64,000 nucleotides of DNA from Algoriphagus hitonicola (GTDB lineage: Bacteria; Bacteroidota; Bacteroidia; Cytophagales; Cyclobacteriaceae). This document shows positions 45,779-56,125 of this stretch, one piece after another. The stretch is taken from NCBI RefSeq assembly GCF_900113375.1, contig NZ_FOPC01000014.1, forward strand, positions 1 to 64,000, in the 5' to 3' direction. Both the position numbers and the translations under genes were made by a program. The first letter of the stretch is position 1. Each line of letters begins with the position of its first letter. Under the pieces are notes generated by a model. That model made no database searches, had not been told where the DNA came from, and was given only the letters and a program-made list of their open reading frames with translations.

Positions 45779-46025
45779 GTCTATTTCGCTATGGAAAAAG
45801 AAATTTACCGCTTAAGGTCCAAATTTCCAGTATTTTATTTTATCAAATCCCAATTATTCAAGTTGAGTGGAAAACTACGAAAAACGACAGATGTTCCAAC
45901 TATGTTAATTTTTTGGCAAAATGTCTTATCGGTTATTTATACCTCAAATAAGATCCTAAGGGGTTAAAATTCCTCAGGTTTAATGGCATGCCGAAAAACA
46001 GATTTACTTTCTGCAAATCAACAGT

Positions 46026-49000
46026 TTATCTAATTAAAGCAAAAGCCCCGCTTTTATTCTCGAATATTTCCTGATCCTCCAGCATATACCTGTACTGGAC
46101 TTGGTAGCTATAAGTTCCCATCGGAGCTTCAGCGCCGGAAACCATTCCATCCCACCCCTCACTTCCAGAATAAACCAATTGCCCCCATCGATCATAAACC
46201 CACAGCTCGAAAGACAGGTCGCAATTGGAAATCGCTTGATACAAATCTTGGTCTCGTTCTGGATAATAGCCAGTTGGTAAGCGAACTTCAGGAGCTGATT
46301 CAGTCACCTCACCAACACCAAGACTGACACAACCATTACCATCGGTTACTGAAACTGCATACTCTCCCTTGGGTACACCAACCAATTGGTCCCCCATTGT
46401 TGACTCAAAATCCCAGGTATAGACGAACGGTCCGGTCGAACCCACAGGACTGGCAAATAATTCTCCATCACTTCCTCCCGGACAGGCCGGTCGCTCCAAC
46501 CGCACATCGACTTGTGGAGGTGCTGGTGAAGTTACTTCAAAATCCAATTCTATCAGGCAGCCATTGGAATCAGTAACCTCCCAATCATACATCCCCTGAG
46601 GAAGGTCAGAGAGTGATAATATTCCTGAAAACTCAATTCCCCCATCAAAATCCAAAGAATATGGCGGAACTCCACCGGAAATTTCAAGATCAACCTGTCC
46701 ATCAGGTTTTCCAAAACAGGATACACCGACTGGAGAGAGCGACTCCACTGCCAAAACATCAGGCTGGGTGATTTCCAAATCCTCCAAAATCCGCTCACAA
46801 CCCAATTGATCAATGACCTTCACCGAATACAATCCCGCTGGCAAATCTTCTGCAAGTGCATCATTCAACCCACTGGAATGAGACCACTCCACTGTGTATG
46901 GAGGAAGACCACCGCTAATGTCCAATGTGATCGAGCCCGATTCTGACCCAAAACATGAAACTGGTACGATGGCAGTAGGTTGCACCAAGAATTCTTCTTC
47001 TACCCGTACAGAAATGGGTGCCGAAACCCCTTCACAAGATGAATCAATTAAGCTAGAAACCTCATAGCTCAAAGTTCCAGTAACCCCAGCCTGATCCCAA
47101 CTGACCTCCACTTCTCCGGTACCTTGACCCGAAAGAATTTGTCCACCGGATATTGACCAATCATAATTTCTCCCACTGCTAGCCTGCGGAACCGAATAAA
47201 AATGGGATACCTGCGGATCAAAACAAACCTGATCAGATCCTTGAATCTCTTCAGCTTCGAGTCGCTGATTGATAACCACAGGAAAAATAACAGGCTCTCC
47301 GGGGCATCCATTCTCCGAATAGGGAATGGCTTCCAAAAAGGCATCATCGTTGGCCTCGCCCCAGCGAATCACAGCCGTCTCATCTGTGAATTCGACGACT
47401 TCTCCTCCATTTGGGATAAATTCAACTCTTGAAAATGGGTCTGGCCCTTCGAAAGAGTAAAGCAATTGCTCGACTTCTGGACAAGCAGAGGATGAACCGA
47501 TCACCTCGCCGGCCGTTTCTGTTACTGTCACATTGAATGTAATGTTCTCTTGTTGATCACAGGAATTTGGACTCAAGGCAGCCAAAACCGTCACCACATA
47601 CTCTCCAGGCTGAGAAAAGGTATGCAAAACCTCCTTCCCCTCTTGAGGAGGAGTCCCGTCTCCGAAATTCCAGACAAAATAGGTAAAGTCGGGATTATCT
47701 GCTTCAATTACCCAATCGCCCTCTACGTTTAGACAAGCCACATTATCGCCCAGGACATCAAATTCATATTGAGCTTCAGTTTCAAAATTAAGATTGTCCA
47801 GCGCCGCTCCGGCCGCGTAGCCGTATGACTCTAAATTCCCAAAACCATAGGCATAAGCAGCAAATCCCTCGGGGTTCGAAAGTCGATGTACTCCTTGGGA
47901 AATATTGATCCGTGCATATAAGAAATCAGGATCACCAGGTAAGACCTGAAATCGGTTATTGATGGATTGTCCATCTAAAATCATGGAATCCTGGGTTCCT
48001 GCTTTAATGACCACATTTACATAGTGGTTTTCGATAGAAGGTAAGTTAAGGGAGTTGAAGGTTAGGGTTTTTAAAAATTGTTCACTGGGACTGTAGGTGA
48101 TCATAAATGGATCTCCAGTGAAAGCATTAGGGGAATTTGGTTCGTTGCATGCCTGACTCTTGGCAAAAACAGTCACCGATGCAGGTTTGCTGGTTTCGAT
48201 TTTCCCTGATTCATTGATACCGAATTCCAATGCTAGCCATTCGCCTTGATTGACAGTTCCTTGCACCGCTCCATTTACTCTGACTTCTGTACCATCCTCG
48301 GCAGCGACGACTTTTACCAATTCACCCGATGTTCGTCCCGATAGTGCCACATGAACAAAAGAAGTTCCCCAAGTATTGACTGGATAAGCTTGCTGAAACA
48401 AGTGGTCATTTGCTTCCCCGCAGTTTCCCACAGAAGTCCATTTATTTCCTCCAAAAACCGCTATTTTCTTACATTCATCAGCATTTTCACCGATTACCCT
48501 AACTCGGGTTCCTGTCAAATCATCTTTTGCTTTGAGTTGATAGCTTTGCCCACGGTCTAAGGAAATGGTAAACGGCGCATTCACAGCACCTCCTCCGATT
48601 GTGGGTACAGTGCTGGTGATCTCTACCTCCGTATCATCCTCTGTAGCCACCACCAACAAGGTACTTTCATCATTTATATTTCCATTGTAGTTCACATTCG
48701 CAGTAAGTGTCTCATAATGTGAAGTGATGTAATAATCCGTGCCCAAAGCTCCTACGGGGAGAATTACCGTCCCGTCAGCGCTCCTGAAGCGTTCATTGTA
48801 GGCATGTACTGCGATTTTTCCGGAACTGGAAATGTAAATCCCCTTGTTTTCTCGGACTCCTGAATTTCGATGAAGTAAATCCAGATCTTCTGAGGGAATT
48901 CTTAAGGTGTACTGTTGACCAGCCGCTATCGAAAAATTAACCGTTTGTCCTTGATACTCAATGGTACCGCTAGCATCCTCATTGGCAGTTACAATCAACA

Positions 49001-49169
49001 CAGCAAAATCTGGAGCGCCACCCGCTCCGTTATTTCCTGGCGGCACCCGGTTATTGTCCATAAAACCCACCCAGAATTCTTCACCTACCGTTGATAGTTG
49101 CCCAAAAGCATGGAATCCAATTCCAAAAAACAAGCATACCCCCGCAAAAACCCCTAAATATTTTCTCAT
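46026..49169 (-). CDS. Paralogous secreted IgGFc-binding/PKD/SprB protein, T9SS cargo
   Basis: 1,047 residues from ATG 49169. Same domain order as its neighbour: signal peptide GVFAGVCLFFGIGFHAFGQ, IgGFc-binding-type domain from TVGEEFWVGFMDNNR, PKD near residue 510 (VWNFGDGTPPQEGKEVLHTF), PKD-like repeats, SprB units VSCFGSESGSITLDISGGLPP and VSCFGKPDGQVDLEISGGVPP, and the C-terminal sorting domain YDRWGQLVYSGSEGWDGMV. A 247-bp spacer separates the two copies. Overall identity looks moderate, so the duplication is not recent. Possible adhesion or recognition role. Confidence 0.85.
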   Translation of the reverse strand: MRKYLGVFAGVCLFFGIGFHAFGQLSTVGEEFWVGFMDNNRVPPGNNGAGGAPDFAVLIVTANEDASGTIEYQGQTVNFSIAAGQQYTLRIPSEDLDLLHRNSGVRENKGIYISSSGKIAVHAYNERFRSADGTVILPVGALGTDYYITSHYETLTANVNYNGNINDESTLLVVATEDDTEVEITSTVPTIGGGAVNAPFTISLDRGQSYQLKAKDDLTGTRVRVIGENADECKKIAVFGGNKWTSVGNCGEANDHLFQQAYPVNTWGTSFVHVALSGRTSGELVKVVAAEDGTEVRVNGAVQGTVNQGEWLALEFGINESGKIETSKPASVTVFAKSQACNEPNSPNAFTGDPFMITYSPSEQFLKTLTFNSLNLPSIENHYVNVVIKAGTQDSMILDGQSINNRFQVLPGDPDFLYARINISQGVHRLSNPEGFAAYAYGFGNLESYGYAAGAALDNLNFETEAQYEFDVLGDNVACLNVEGDWVIEADNPDFTYFVWNFGDGTPPQEGKEVLHTFSQPGEYVVTVLAALSPNSCDQQENITFNVTVTETAGEVIGSSSACPEVEQLLYSFEGPDPFSRVEFIPNGGEVVEFTDETAVIRWGEANDDAFLEAIPYSENGCPGEPVIFPVVINQRLEAEEIQGSDQVCFDPQVSHFYSVPQASSGRNYDWSISGGQILSGQGTGEVEVSWDQAGVTGTLSYEVSSLIDSSCEGVSAPISVRVEEEFLVQPTAIVPVSCFGSESGSITLDISGGLPPYTVEWSHSSGLNDALAEDLPAGLYSVKVIDQLGCERILEDLEITQPDVLAVESLSPVGVSCFGKPDGQVDLEISGGVPPYSLDFDGGIEFSGILSLSDLPQGMYDWEVTDSNGCLIELDFEVTSPAPPQVDVRLERPACPGGSDGELFASPVGSTGPFVYTWDFESTMGDQLVGVPKGEYAVSVTDGNGCVSLGVGEVTESAPEVRLPTGYYPERDQDLYQAISNCDLSFELWVYDRWGQLVYSGSEGWDGMVSGAEAPMGTYSYQVQYRYMLEDQEIFENKSGAFALIR

Positions 49170-49295
49170 TGGATAAACCTGCAAAATCTATAACTCTCGA
49201 ATATAAGCATCTTCTAAAAAAAATGTTAACCTGATTACTCAAAAGGACTACTTGAAAGGGAATTGGCAAACCAAGTCGGTAAAAGGAAATTTTAA

Positions 49296-50957
<1,662 letters not shown>

Positions 50958-50966
50958 GGATTAGCT

Positions 50967-52364
50967 TTGCTTCTCACGGCAATCATTATTTATCTGGCTA
51001 TCACGGTAGCCATCGGGGCCTGGTCTTCCAAGCTGGTCAAAAACTCCGGTGATTTTGTCCTGGCAGGAAGATCACTCCCGCTTTTTTTATCTGCGTCGGC
51101 TTTATTCGCGACTTGGTTTGGGTCCGAAACTATTTTTGGAGCCTCTTCGGTGTATTTGGAGGATGGTCTACTTGGCGTGATTGAGGACCCTTTTGGAGGA
51201 GCACTTTGTCTGATTCTTTTTGGGATGTTTTACCTGAGACCCATGTATAAAATGAACGTCCTGACCATCGGAGATGTATTCAAAAAGATTTTTGGAGAAA
51301 AAATCGAATTGATTGCCTCCTTGTTTATGATTCCAGCATACTTTGGCTATGTGGCTGCTCAGCTCGTTGCGCTGAGTTTGGTGATGGGTGCAGTAACGGA
51401 TCTGACGCTTTTCGAAGGAATCTTGATTTCTGCAGGGATCGTAGTTTTTTATACCTTTTTAGGTGGAATGTGGGCGATTTCAATCACGGATTTTATCCAG
51501 ACGACCATGATTGTGGTAGGTTTGGTCTGGGTTTCCATCATGATTGCCCAAGATGCTGGAGGAGTCGGCGAGATCCTATCTAAAGCACCCCCCGAAAGTT
51601 TTCGGTTTTTTCCCGATTCAGGATTTAATGAATGGGTCAATTACCTCGGCGCCTGGATGATTTTGGGCTTAGGCTCAATTCCCAGTCAGGATATTTACCA
51701 GCGAGTCATGTCCGCGAAAAGTGAAAAGGTGGCCGTAAGATCCACCTATCTGGCCGGAGGTTTTTACCTTACATTCGGCTTGCTCCCTTTGTTTATTGCT
51801 TTGGGAGCAAAGGTCCTTTATCCCGAAATCTATCTGGAGAACAAGCAAATGTTGCTTCCTTCCATGATTTTGGAGCATGGCGGTCTTCCTGTTCAGATTG
51901 TCTTTTTTGGCGCCTTGATTTCAGCGATTATGAGCACGACGAGTTCTGGTCTTTTGGCTCCAGCTGCCATTTTATCCGAAAACATCATTCGTCCATATTT
52001 TGGTAAAAAACTTACCGATCGACATTTTTTGTGGATTCTCAGAATCAATGTCATTGCTGTGGCGCTGGTAGCAACTTTGATGGCAACTTGGGAGACTAAC
52101 ATTTACGAATTGGTAGCCGGAGCATCCATTCTGATGCTAGTATCCTTATTTGTCCCTTTGACAGCAGGATTGTATTGGAAGAAAGCTTCCCGAATGGGGG
52201 CTTTATTTTCCATGTTTTTTGGCATGCTTAGCTATTTATACCTTTCTACACTTGAACTTGCCATCTCAGCCCACATTCTGGGATTGGGAGTGAGCATTAT
52301 TTCCATGATTCTGGGAACTTATCTTTTTCCAGACCAACCCTCTACCGACCATGAATTATCCTAA
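50967..52364 (+). CDS. Sodium:solute symporter (SSS family)
   Basis: 465 residues, about 13 transmembrane helices. Signatures include SGDFVLAGRSLPLFLSASALFATWFGSETIFGASS and GLGSIPSQDIYQRVMSAKSEKVA, typical of SSS symporters. Start is probably a TTG at 50967, because AAGGA (50956-50960) lies six bases upstream, the stop TAA of the ABC-F gene is only 10 bases away, and no other start precedes helix 1. Sodium-coupled import; substrate unknown. Ends with a 14-base overlap into the next gene. Confidence 0.87.
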   Translation: MLLTAIIIYLAITVAIGAWSSKLVKNSGDFVLAGRSLPLFLSASALFATWFGSETIFGASSVYLEDGLLGVIEDPFGGALCLILFGMFYLRPMYKMNVLTIGDVFKKIFGEKIELIASLFMIPAYFGYVAAQLVALSLVMGAVTDLTLFEGILISAGIVVFYTFLGGMWAISITDFIQTTMIVVGLVWVSIMIAQDAGGVGEILSKAPPESFRFFPDSGFNEWVNYLGAWMILGLGSIPSQDIYQRVMSAKSEKVAVRSTYLAGGFYLTFGLLPLFIALGAKVLYPEIYLENKQMLLPSMILEHGGLPVQIVFFGALISAIMSTTSSGLLAPAAILSENIIRPYFGKKLTDRHFLWILRINVIAVALVATLMATWETNIYELVAGASILMLVSLFVPLTAGLYWKKASRMGALFSMFFGMLSYLYLSTLELAISAHILGLGVSIISMILGTYLFPDQPSTDHELS

Positions 52365-53532
52365 AATCATATTAAAAAAAGGGAAAGAAATCTCCTTGCG
52401 AAGAAGACATCACTGGGTTTTTTCCGGTGCCATTCACCAAAAAGATGAAGACCTTGAGTCTGGTCAGTTGGTTTCTGTCTTTTCCCATACCAATACATTT
52501 TTAGGGACAGGGCATTACTCACCAGGTTCGATTATGGTTCGAATTCTTACATTTGAAGAGGAACTCATTGATATAAATTTCTGGAATAAAAGAATTCGAG
52601 CTGCCTATGAACTGAGAAAAACCTTGGGCTTGGTTAATAATCCCTCGACAACTGTTTTTCGATTGGTTCATGGAGAAGGTGATTTATTGCCGGGCCTGAT
52701 TGTGGATTATTACAATGGAACAGCAGTCATTCAAACGCACAATATCGGAATGTATGCCCATATCGAAGTCATCGCCCAGTCCATCAAAGAAATCATGGGA
52801 AAGGACATCCAGGCAGTCTACGATAAAAGTGCCGAAACCCTTCCTAAAAATCTGGGAATCGACTCCAACAGGTGGCTTTTGGGGACGCCTAAAACTGATT
52901 TGGTACAAGAATATGGAGCAAGCTATCGGATTGATTGGGAAAAGGGGCAAAAAACGGGATTTTTCATCGATCAGCGAGAAAACAGAAAGCTTTTTTCCTA
53001 CTATGCTTCTGGCAAAAAGGTGCTGAATACGTTTTGTTATTCTGGAGGATTCTCTGTTTTGGCTTTATTGGAAGGAGCATCTGAAGTTCACTCGGTGGAT
53101 ATTTCACCAAAAGCAATCGAGCTCACTGAAGAAAATATTGCCCTAAACCCCCAGATCAAGGGAAAAAACGAATCCAAAGTAGCCGATGTCGTCAAATATA
53201 TCCGTGAAATCGGAGAAGATTACGACGTGATTGTTTTGGATCCACCGGCTTTTGCGAAAAACATCAAGGCCAGACATAATGCGGTACAAGCATACAAAAG
53301 ATTGAATCTCGAAGCTTTGAAGAAAATCAAACCGGGAGGTATCTTATTTACCTTTTCTTGTTCACAGGTCGTGGACAAATCGCTTTTCGCCCATACCATC
53401 ACTGCTGCGGCTTTGGAGTCCAGACGCGAGGTCAAAATTCTCCATCAGCTCACCCAGCCGGCTGATCATCCTATCAATATTTTTCATCCTGAAACAGAAT
53501 ACCTAAAGGGGCTTGTGATCTCAGTAGAATAA
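52351..53532 (+). CDS. RlmI-like 23S rRNA methyltransferase
   Basis: 393 residues. N-terminal PUA domain (KIILKKGKEISLRRRHHWVFSGAIH, GQLVSVFSHTNTFLGTGHYSPGSIMVRIL), then FRLVHGEGDLLPGLIVDYYNG and a Rossmann methyltransferase with KVLNTFCYSGGFSVLALLEGA, HSVDISPKAIELTEENI and LDPPAFAKN, and the catalytic Cys block TFSCSQ. This matches RlmI (m5C1962 of 23S rRNA in E. coli). It overlaps the symporter by 14 bases. The second, PUA-less relative is at 29794. Confidence 0.9.
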   Translation: MNYPKIILKKGKEISLRRRHHWVFSGAIHQKDEDLESGQLVSVFSHTNTFLGTGHYSPGSIMVRILTFEEELIDINFWNKRIRAAYELRKTLGLVNNPSTTVFRLVHGEGDLLPGLIVDYYNGTAVIQTHNIGMYAHIEVIAQSIKEIMGKDIQAVYDKSAETLPKNLGIDSNRWLLGTPKTDLVQEYGASYRIDWEKGQKTGFFIDQRENRKLFSYYASGKKVLNTFCYSGGFSVLALLEGASEVHSVDISPKAIELTEENIALNPQIKGKNESKVADVVKYIREIGEDYDVIVLDPPAFAKNIKARHNAVQAYKRLNLEALKKIKPGGILFTFSCSQVVDKSLFAHTITAAALESRREVKILHQLTQPADHPINIFHPETEYLKGLVISVE

Positions 53533-53602
53533 AAATCAGCCGAAAATATGGGGAGTATATGTCCTTTTGCCGTATTTTCATGCAAAATTAACGAAACACA
53601 TC

Positions 53603-54037
53603 ATGTATACAGGAATACAACATCTTCATTCAGGATTAGCTTATTTGGTTTTGATCGCTTTGATTGTGGTCATTGTCCTCATGCTCATCGGCTCTCTTAG
53701 CGGAAAAGAATTTTCTGAAAAGGACCGAAAAATCGCCTTGGTGGCCTTTATCCTTTCCCATATTCAATTGGTCGTAGGATTGATCCTTTACTTCATCAGC
53801 CCCATCGGTTTAAACCTACTCAAAAGCGGAGGTGCCATGTCAGATTCTGCCGCGAGGTTAACCGCCCTAGAGCATCCGCTGATCAATATCGTTGCCATTG
53901 TGGTAATAACCATTGGTTATAGCCGAGCGAAGAAACTTGTAGATTCCAGAGCACGATTCAGAAGCATCTATATGTTTTATGCTGTGGGACTAGTCTTAAT
54001 TTTGAGCCGGATACCTTGGGATTCTTGGCTGGGATAA
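53603..54037 (+). CDS. Cytochrome b-like four-helix membrane protein
   Basis: 144 residues from ATG 53603. Four helices with histidines at the right places for heme ligation (QHLHSGLAYLVLI, ILSHIQLVVGLIL, LEHPLINIVAIV). NCBI-style names call such proteins cytochrome B, but heme binding is unproven. Last helix carries a basic loop (SRAKKLVDSRARFR). Followed by a terminator; probably its own unit. Confidence 0.7.
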   Translation: MYTGIQHLHSGLAYLVLIALIVVIVLMLIGSLSGKEFSEKDRKIALVAFILSHIQLVVGLILYFISPIGLNLLKSGGAMSDSAARLTALEHPLINIVAIVVITIGYSRAKKLVDSRARFRSIYMFYAVGLVLILSRIPWDSWLG

Positions 54038-54044
54038 AAATTAA

Positions 54045-54075
54045 AAAATCCGGTTTCGAATTGAGACCGGATTTT
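54045..54075 (+). terminator. Terminator after the cytochrome b-like gene
   Basis: AAATCCGGT / ACCGGATTT stem with a T-rich tail, between convergent genes, so it may serve both. Confidence 0.75.
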
Positions 54076-54079
54076 CTTT

Positions 54080-54472
54080 TTAAAAACCTTTTTTGATTTG
54101 CTCGGCTATTTCAGATAGCTCCTCCTGAGAAAGCTTTAATTTTTGTCGAGTAAAATTGATGTCATCCATGGTTCTGAGCGGAACCAAATGTACATGGACA
54201 TGTGGAACTTCCAAACCGATCACTGCCACACCGATTCGGGTGCAATTGATAGTTTTATCCATAGCCTTGGCCACTTTTTGGGCGAAAAGATGCAGCCCAG
54301 ACAAGAGCTCCGGCTCGAGATCAAAGATATAATCCACTTCTTTTTTAGGGACGACCAAAACATGTCCTTTGACCAAGGGCATGATATCCAAAAAAGCGAT
54401 GAAGTCATCGTCTTCAGCGACGATGTGTCCGGGAATTTCCCGATTGATGATTTTAGTAAATATGCTTGCCAT
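54080..54472 (-). CDS. HIT-family nucleotide hydrolase
   Basis: 130 residues with SIFTKIINREIPGHIVAEDDDFIAFLDIMPLVKGHVLVVPKK and the triad HVHVHLVPL, the hallmark of the histidine triad (HINT-type) family that hydrolyses AMP-linked substrates. Cytoplasmic. Downstream of greA, but behind that gene's terminator. Confidence 0.9.
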   Translation of the reverse strand: MASIFTKIINREIPGHIVAEDDDFIAFLDIMPLVKGHVLVVPKKEVDYIFDLEPELLSGLHLFAQKVAKAMDKTINCTRIGVAVIGLEVPHVHVHLVPLRTMDDINFTRQKLKLSQEELSEIAEQIKKGF

Positions 54473-54490
54473 AATATTCGAAAATAAAAA

Positions 54491-54519
54491 AATCCCGGCG
54501 AAAAACCGGGATTCAAAAC
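54491..54519 (-). terminator. Terminator of greA
   Basis: AATCCCGG / CCGGGATT, 7-base loop, followed on the minus strand by T-rich sequence. Confidence 0.82.
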
Positions 54520-54534
54520 AGAAAGAAAAACGAT

Positions 54535-55008
54535 TTAGTACGTAATTTCTAAGATTTCGAATTGAACTTTGCCGGCGGGAGCATCTATTTCTGCAATATC
54601 TCCAACAGATTTTCCATTAATCCCCTTTCCGAAAGGAGAAGCTAAAGAAATTTTACCTGCCTTCAAGTCTGCTTCTTCCTCAGAAACCAGGGTATAGGTA
54701 ACTACCATGCCATTTTTGACATTTTTGATTTTGACCGTACTGAGAATTCCCGCTTTGGATGTATCCATTTTTGAATTGTCCAAAATACGCGCATTTCCTA
54801 CGACCGCCTCTAGTTTTGCAATCTTCAGCTCCAAAAGTCCCTGAGCATCTTTGGCCGCATCGTATTCCGCATTTTCCGAAAGGTCTCCCTTGTCTCTTGC
54901 TTCAGCGATTTGCTTGGCAATATCAATTCTTCCCTTAGTCTTTAATTCATGAAGCTCATCCTTGAGTTTCTTCAATCCTTCTTCAGTGTAATATTGTACT
55001 TTAGACAT
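54535..55008 (-). CDS. greA: Transcription elongation factor GreA
   Basis: 157 residues. The N-terminal coiled coil (YYTEEGLKKLKDELHELKTKGRIDIAKQI) carries the acidic tip needed for RNA cleavage (DKGDLSENAEYDAAKDAQG). The C-terminal FKBP-like domain has SPFGKGINGKSVGDIAEIDAPAG. Rescues arrested RNA polymerase. Preceded by the strong hairpin at 55042-55075. Confidence 0.95.
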   Translation of the reverse strand: MSKVQYYTEEGLKKLKDELHELKTKGRIDIAKQIAEARDKGDLSENAEYDAAKDAQGLLELKIAKLEAVVGNARILDNSKMDTSKAGILSTVKIKNVKNGMVVTYTLVSEEEADLKAGKISLASPFGKGINGKSVGDIAEIDAPAGKVQFEILEITY

Positions 55009-55041
55009 AAGTTTTACTTTTTTGACGTAGGCACCAAAAAC

Positions 55042-55078
55042 AAAGTAACGGTCACGTGGTGGAGACCGTTACTTTATT
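55042..55078 (-). promoter_or_regulatory. Terminator-like hairpin upstream of greA
   Basis: AAAGTAACGGTC / GACCGTTACTTT, 12-bp perfect stem with a 10-base loop; on the minus strand it is followed by GTTTTTGG. It lies 34 bases before the greA ATG and 113 bases past the stop of the upstream dehydrogenase. It can be that gene's terminator or a leader attenuator. Confidence 0.6.
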
Positions 55079-55187
55079 TGAGCGCTTATTTGTAAAGCAA
55101 AAATAAGTAATACTTAATCAGAAAGCAATTTTTAAGAAAATTTTCATTTATCCTTTAATTCGAAATAACTCCCTTTATTAATCGAGT

Positions 55188-56120
55188 TTAAAGAGGAAAT
55201 GCTTTTTTGATTTGCTTGACCAAAACCTTGTTGATTTTCTCGTAGGACTCAAAAGTCCAGCCTGCCACATGAGGTGTAAATAATACATTTTCCCGACGGG
55301 CGAGTAATTCAAATTCCGATTTTTGACTTTGAGAAAACTGTTGGAATTTTTCATTTTCCAACACGTCCAGCACCGCCCCTCGGAGAATACCGGCATCCAA
55401 TGCCCGATTGAGTGTATTAAAACTGATCACCTCTCCCCTAGCCGTATTGATCAGCCAGATGGGTTTTTTAAATCCCGAAAGCTCTTCAAAAGTGAAAAAA
55501 TTCCGGGTTTCCTCCGTCAAGGGTACATGAATACTGAGGATATCGACTTCTGCCTTGAGTATTTCCCAAATCACTTCTTCTACCCGATTAGTGGCAAAAT
55601 CCCTTTTATATTTATCATATGCCATTACCCGCACGTCGAAGCCCAGAAGGCGCTTGGCAAAGGCACTGCCCATATTTCCATAGCCCAGTATTCCTACGGT
55701 TTTTCCTTTTAGCTCATGCCCCCGATTCCCTTCCCGATCCCAAATTCCCTTTCGAACTTCATTATCTGCTTTGATCAGGTGATTGAAAAGCGCCAACAAT
55801 CCGCCGATAGCATGCTCTGCTACGGCATCCCTATTTCCTTTTGCCGCATGGAAGAGTTGGATCCCCCTGTCGGCCATATATTCCAAGTCAATCTGATCAA
55901 GTCCAGCTCCGGCCCGTCCGATGAATTTCAATTGCTTGGCATTTTCCAAAAGTTCTCGATCCATCGGTGTTTTTGACCGAATGATTAATCCATGATAATC
56001 GGCAACTTTTTCCAGAATCTCGGCTCGGGTGATTTTTGGATGATAGTGCACGATATATCCTTCCTTTTCCAAAAGGTCAATGATGCTTGGGTGCATCTCA
56101 TCTATAATCAATATCTGCAT
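55188..56120 (-). CDS. D-2-hydroxyacid dehydrogenase (SerA-like)
   Basis: 310 residues from ATG 56120. NAD-binding motif GKTVGILGYGNMGSAFAKRLLGF, catalytic Arg in INTARGEVISF, Glu in VLDVLENEKF and His in TPHVAGWTFESYEK, all of the D-isomer dehydrogenase family. Closest in form to short phosphoglycerate dehydrogenases without the regulatory ACT domain. Reaction probably 3-phosphoglycerate oxidation, but another 2-hydroxyacid is possible. The start lies six bases beyond the mgtE stop, so it is the third gene of the ksgA-mgtE operon. Confidence 0.85.
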   Translation of the reverse strand: MQILIIDEMHPSIIDLLEKEGYIVHYHPKITRAEILEKVADYHGLIIRSKTPMDRELLENAKQLKFIGRAGAGLDQIDLEYMADRGIQLFHAAKGNRDAVAEHAIGGLLALFNHLIKADNEVRKGIWDREGNRGHELKGKTVGILGYGNMGSAFAKRLLGFDVRVMAYDKYKRDFATNRVEEVIWEILKAEVDILSIHVPLTEETRNFFTFEELSGFKKPIWLINTARGEVISFNTLNRALDAGILRGAVLDVLENEKFQQFSQSQKSEFELLARRENVLFTPHVAGWTFESYEKINKVLVKQIKKAFPL

Positions 56121-56125
56121 AGTAA

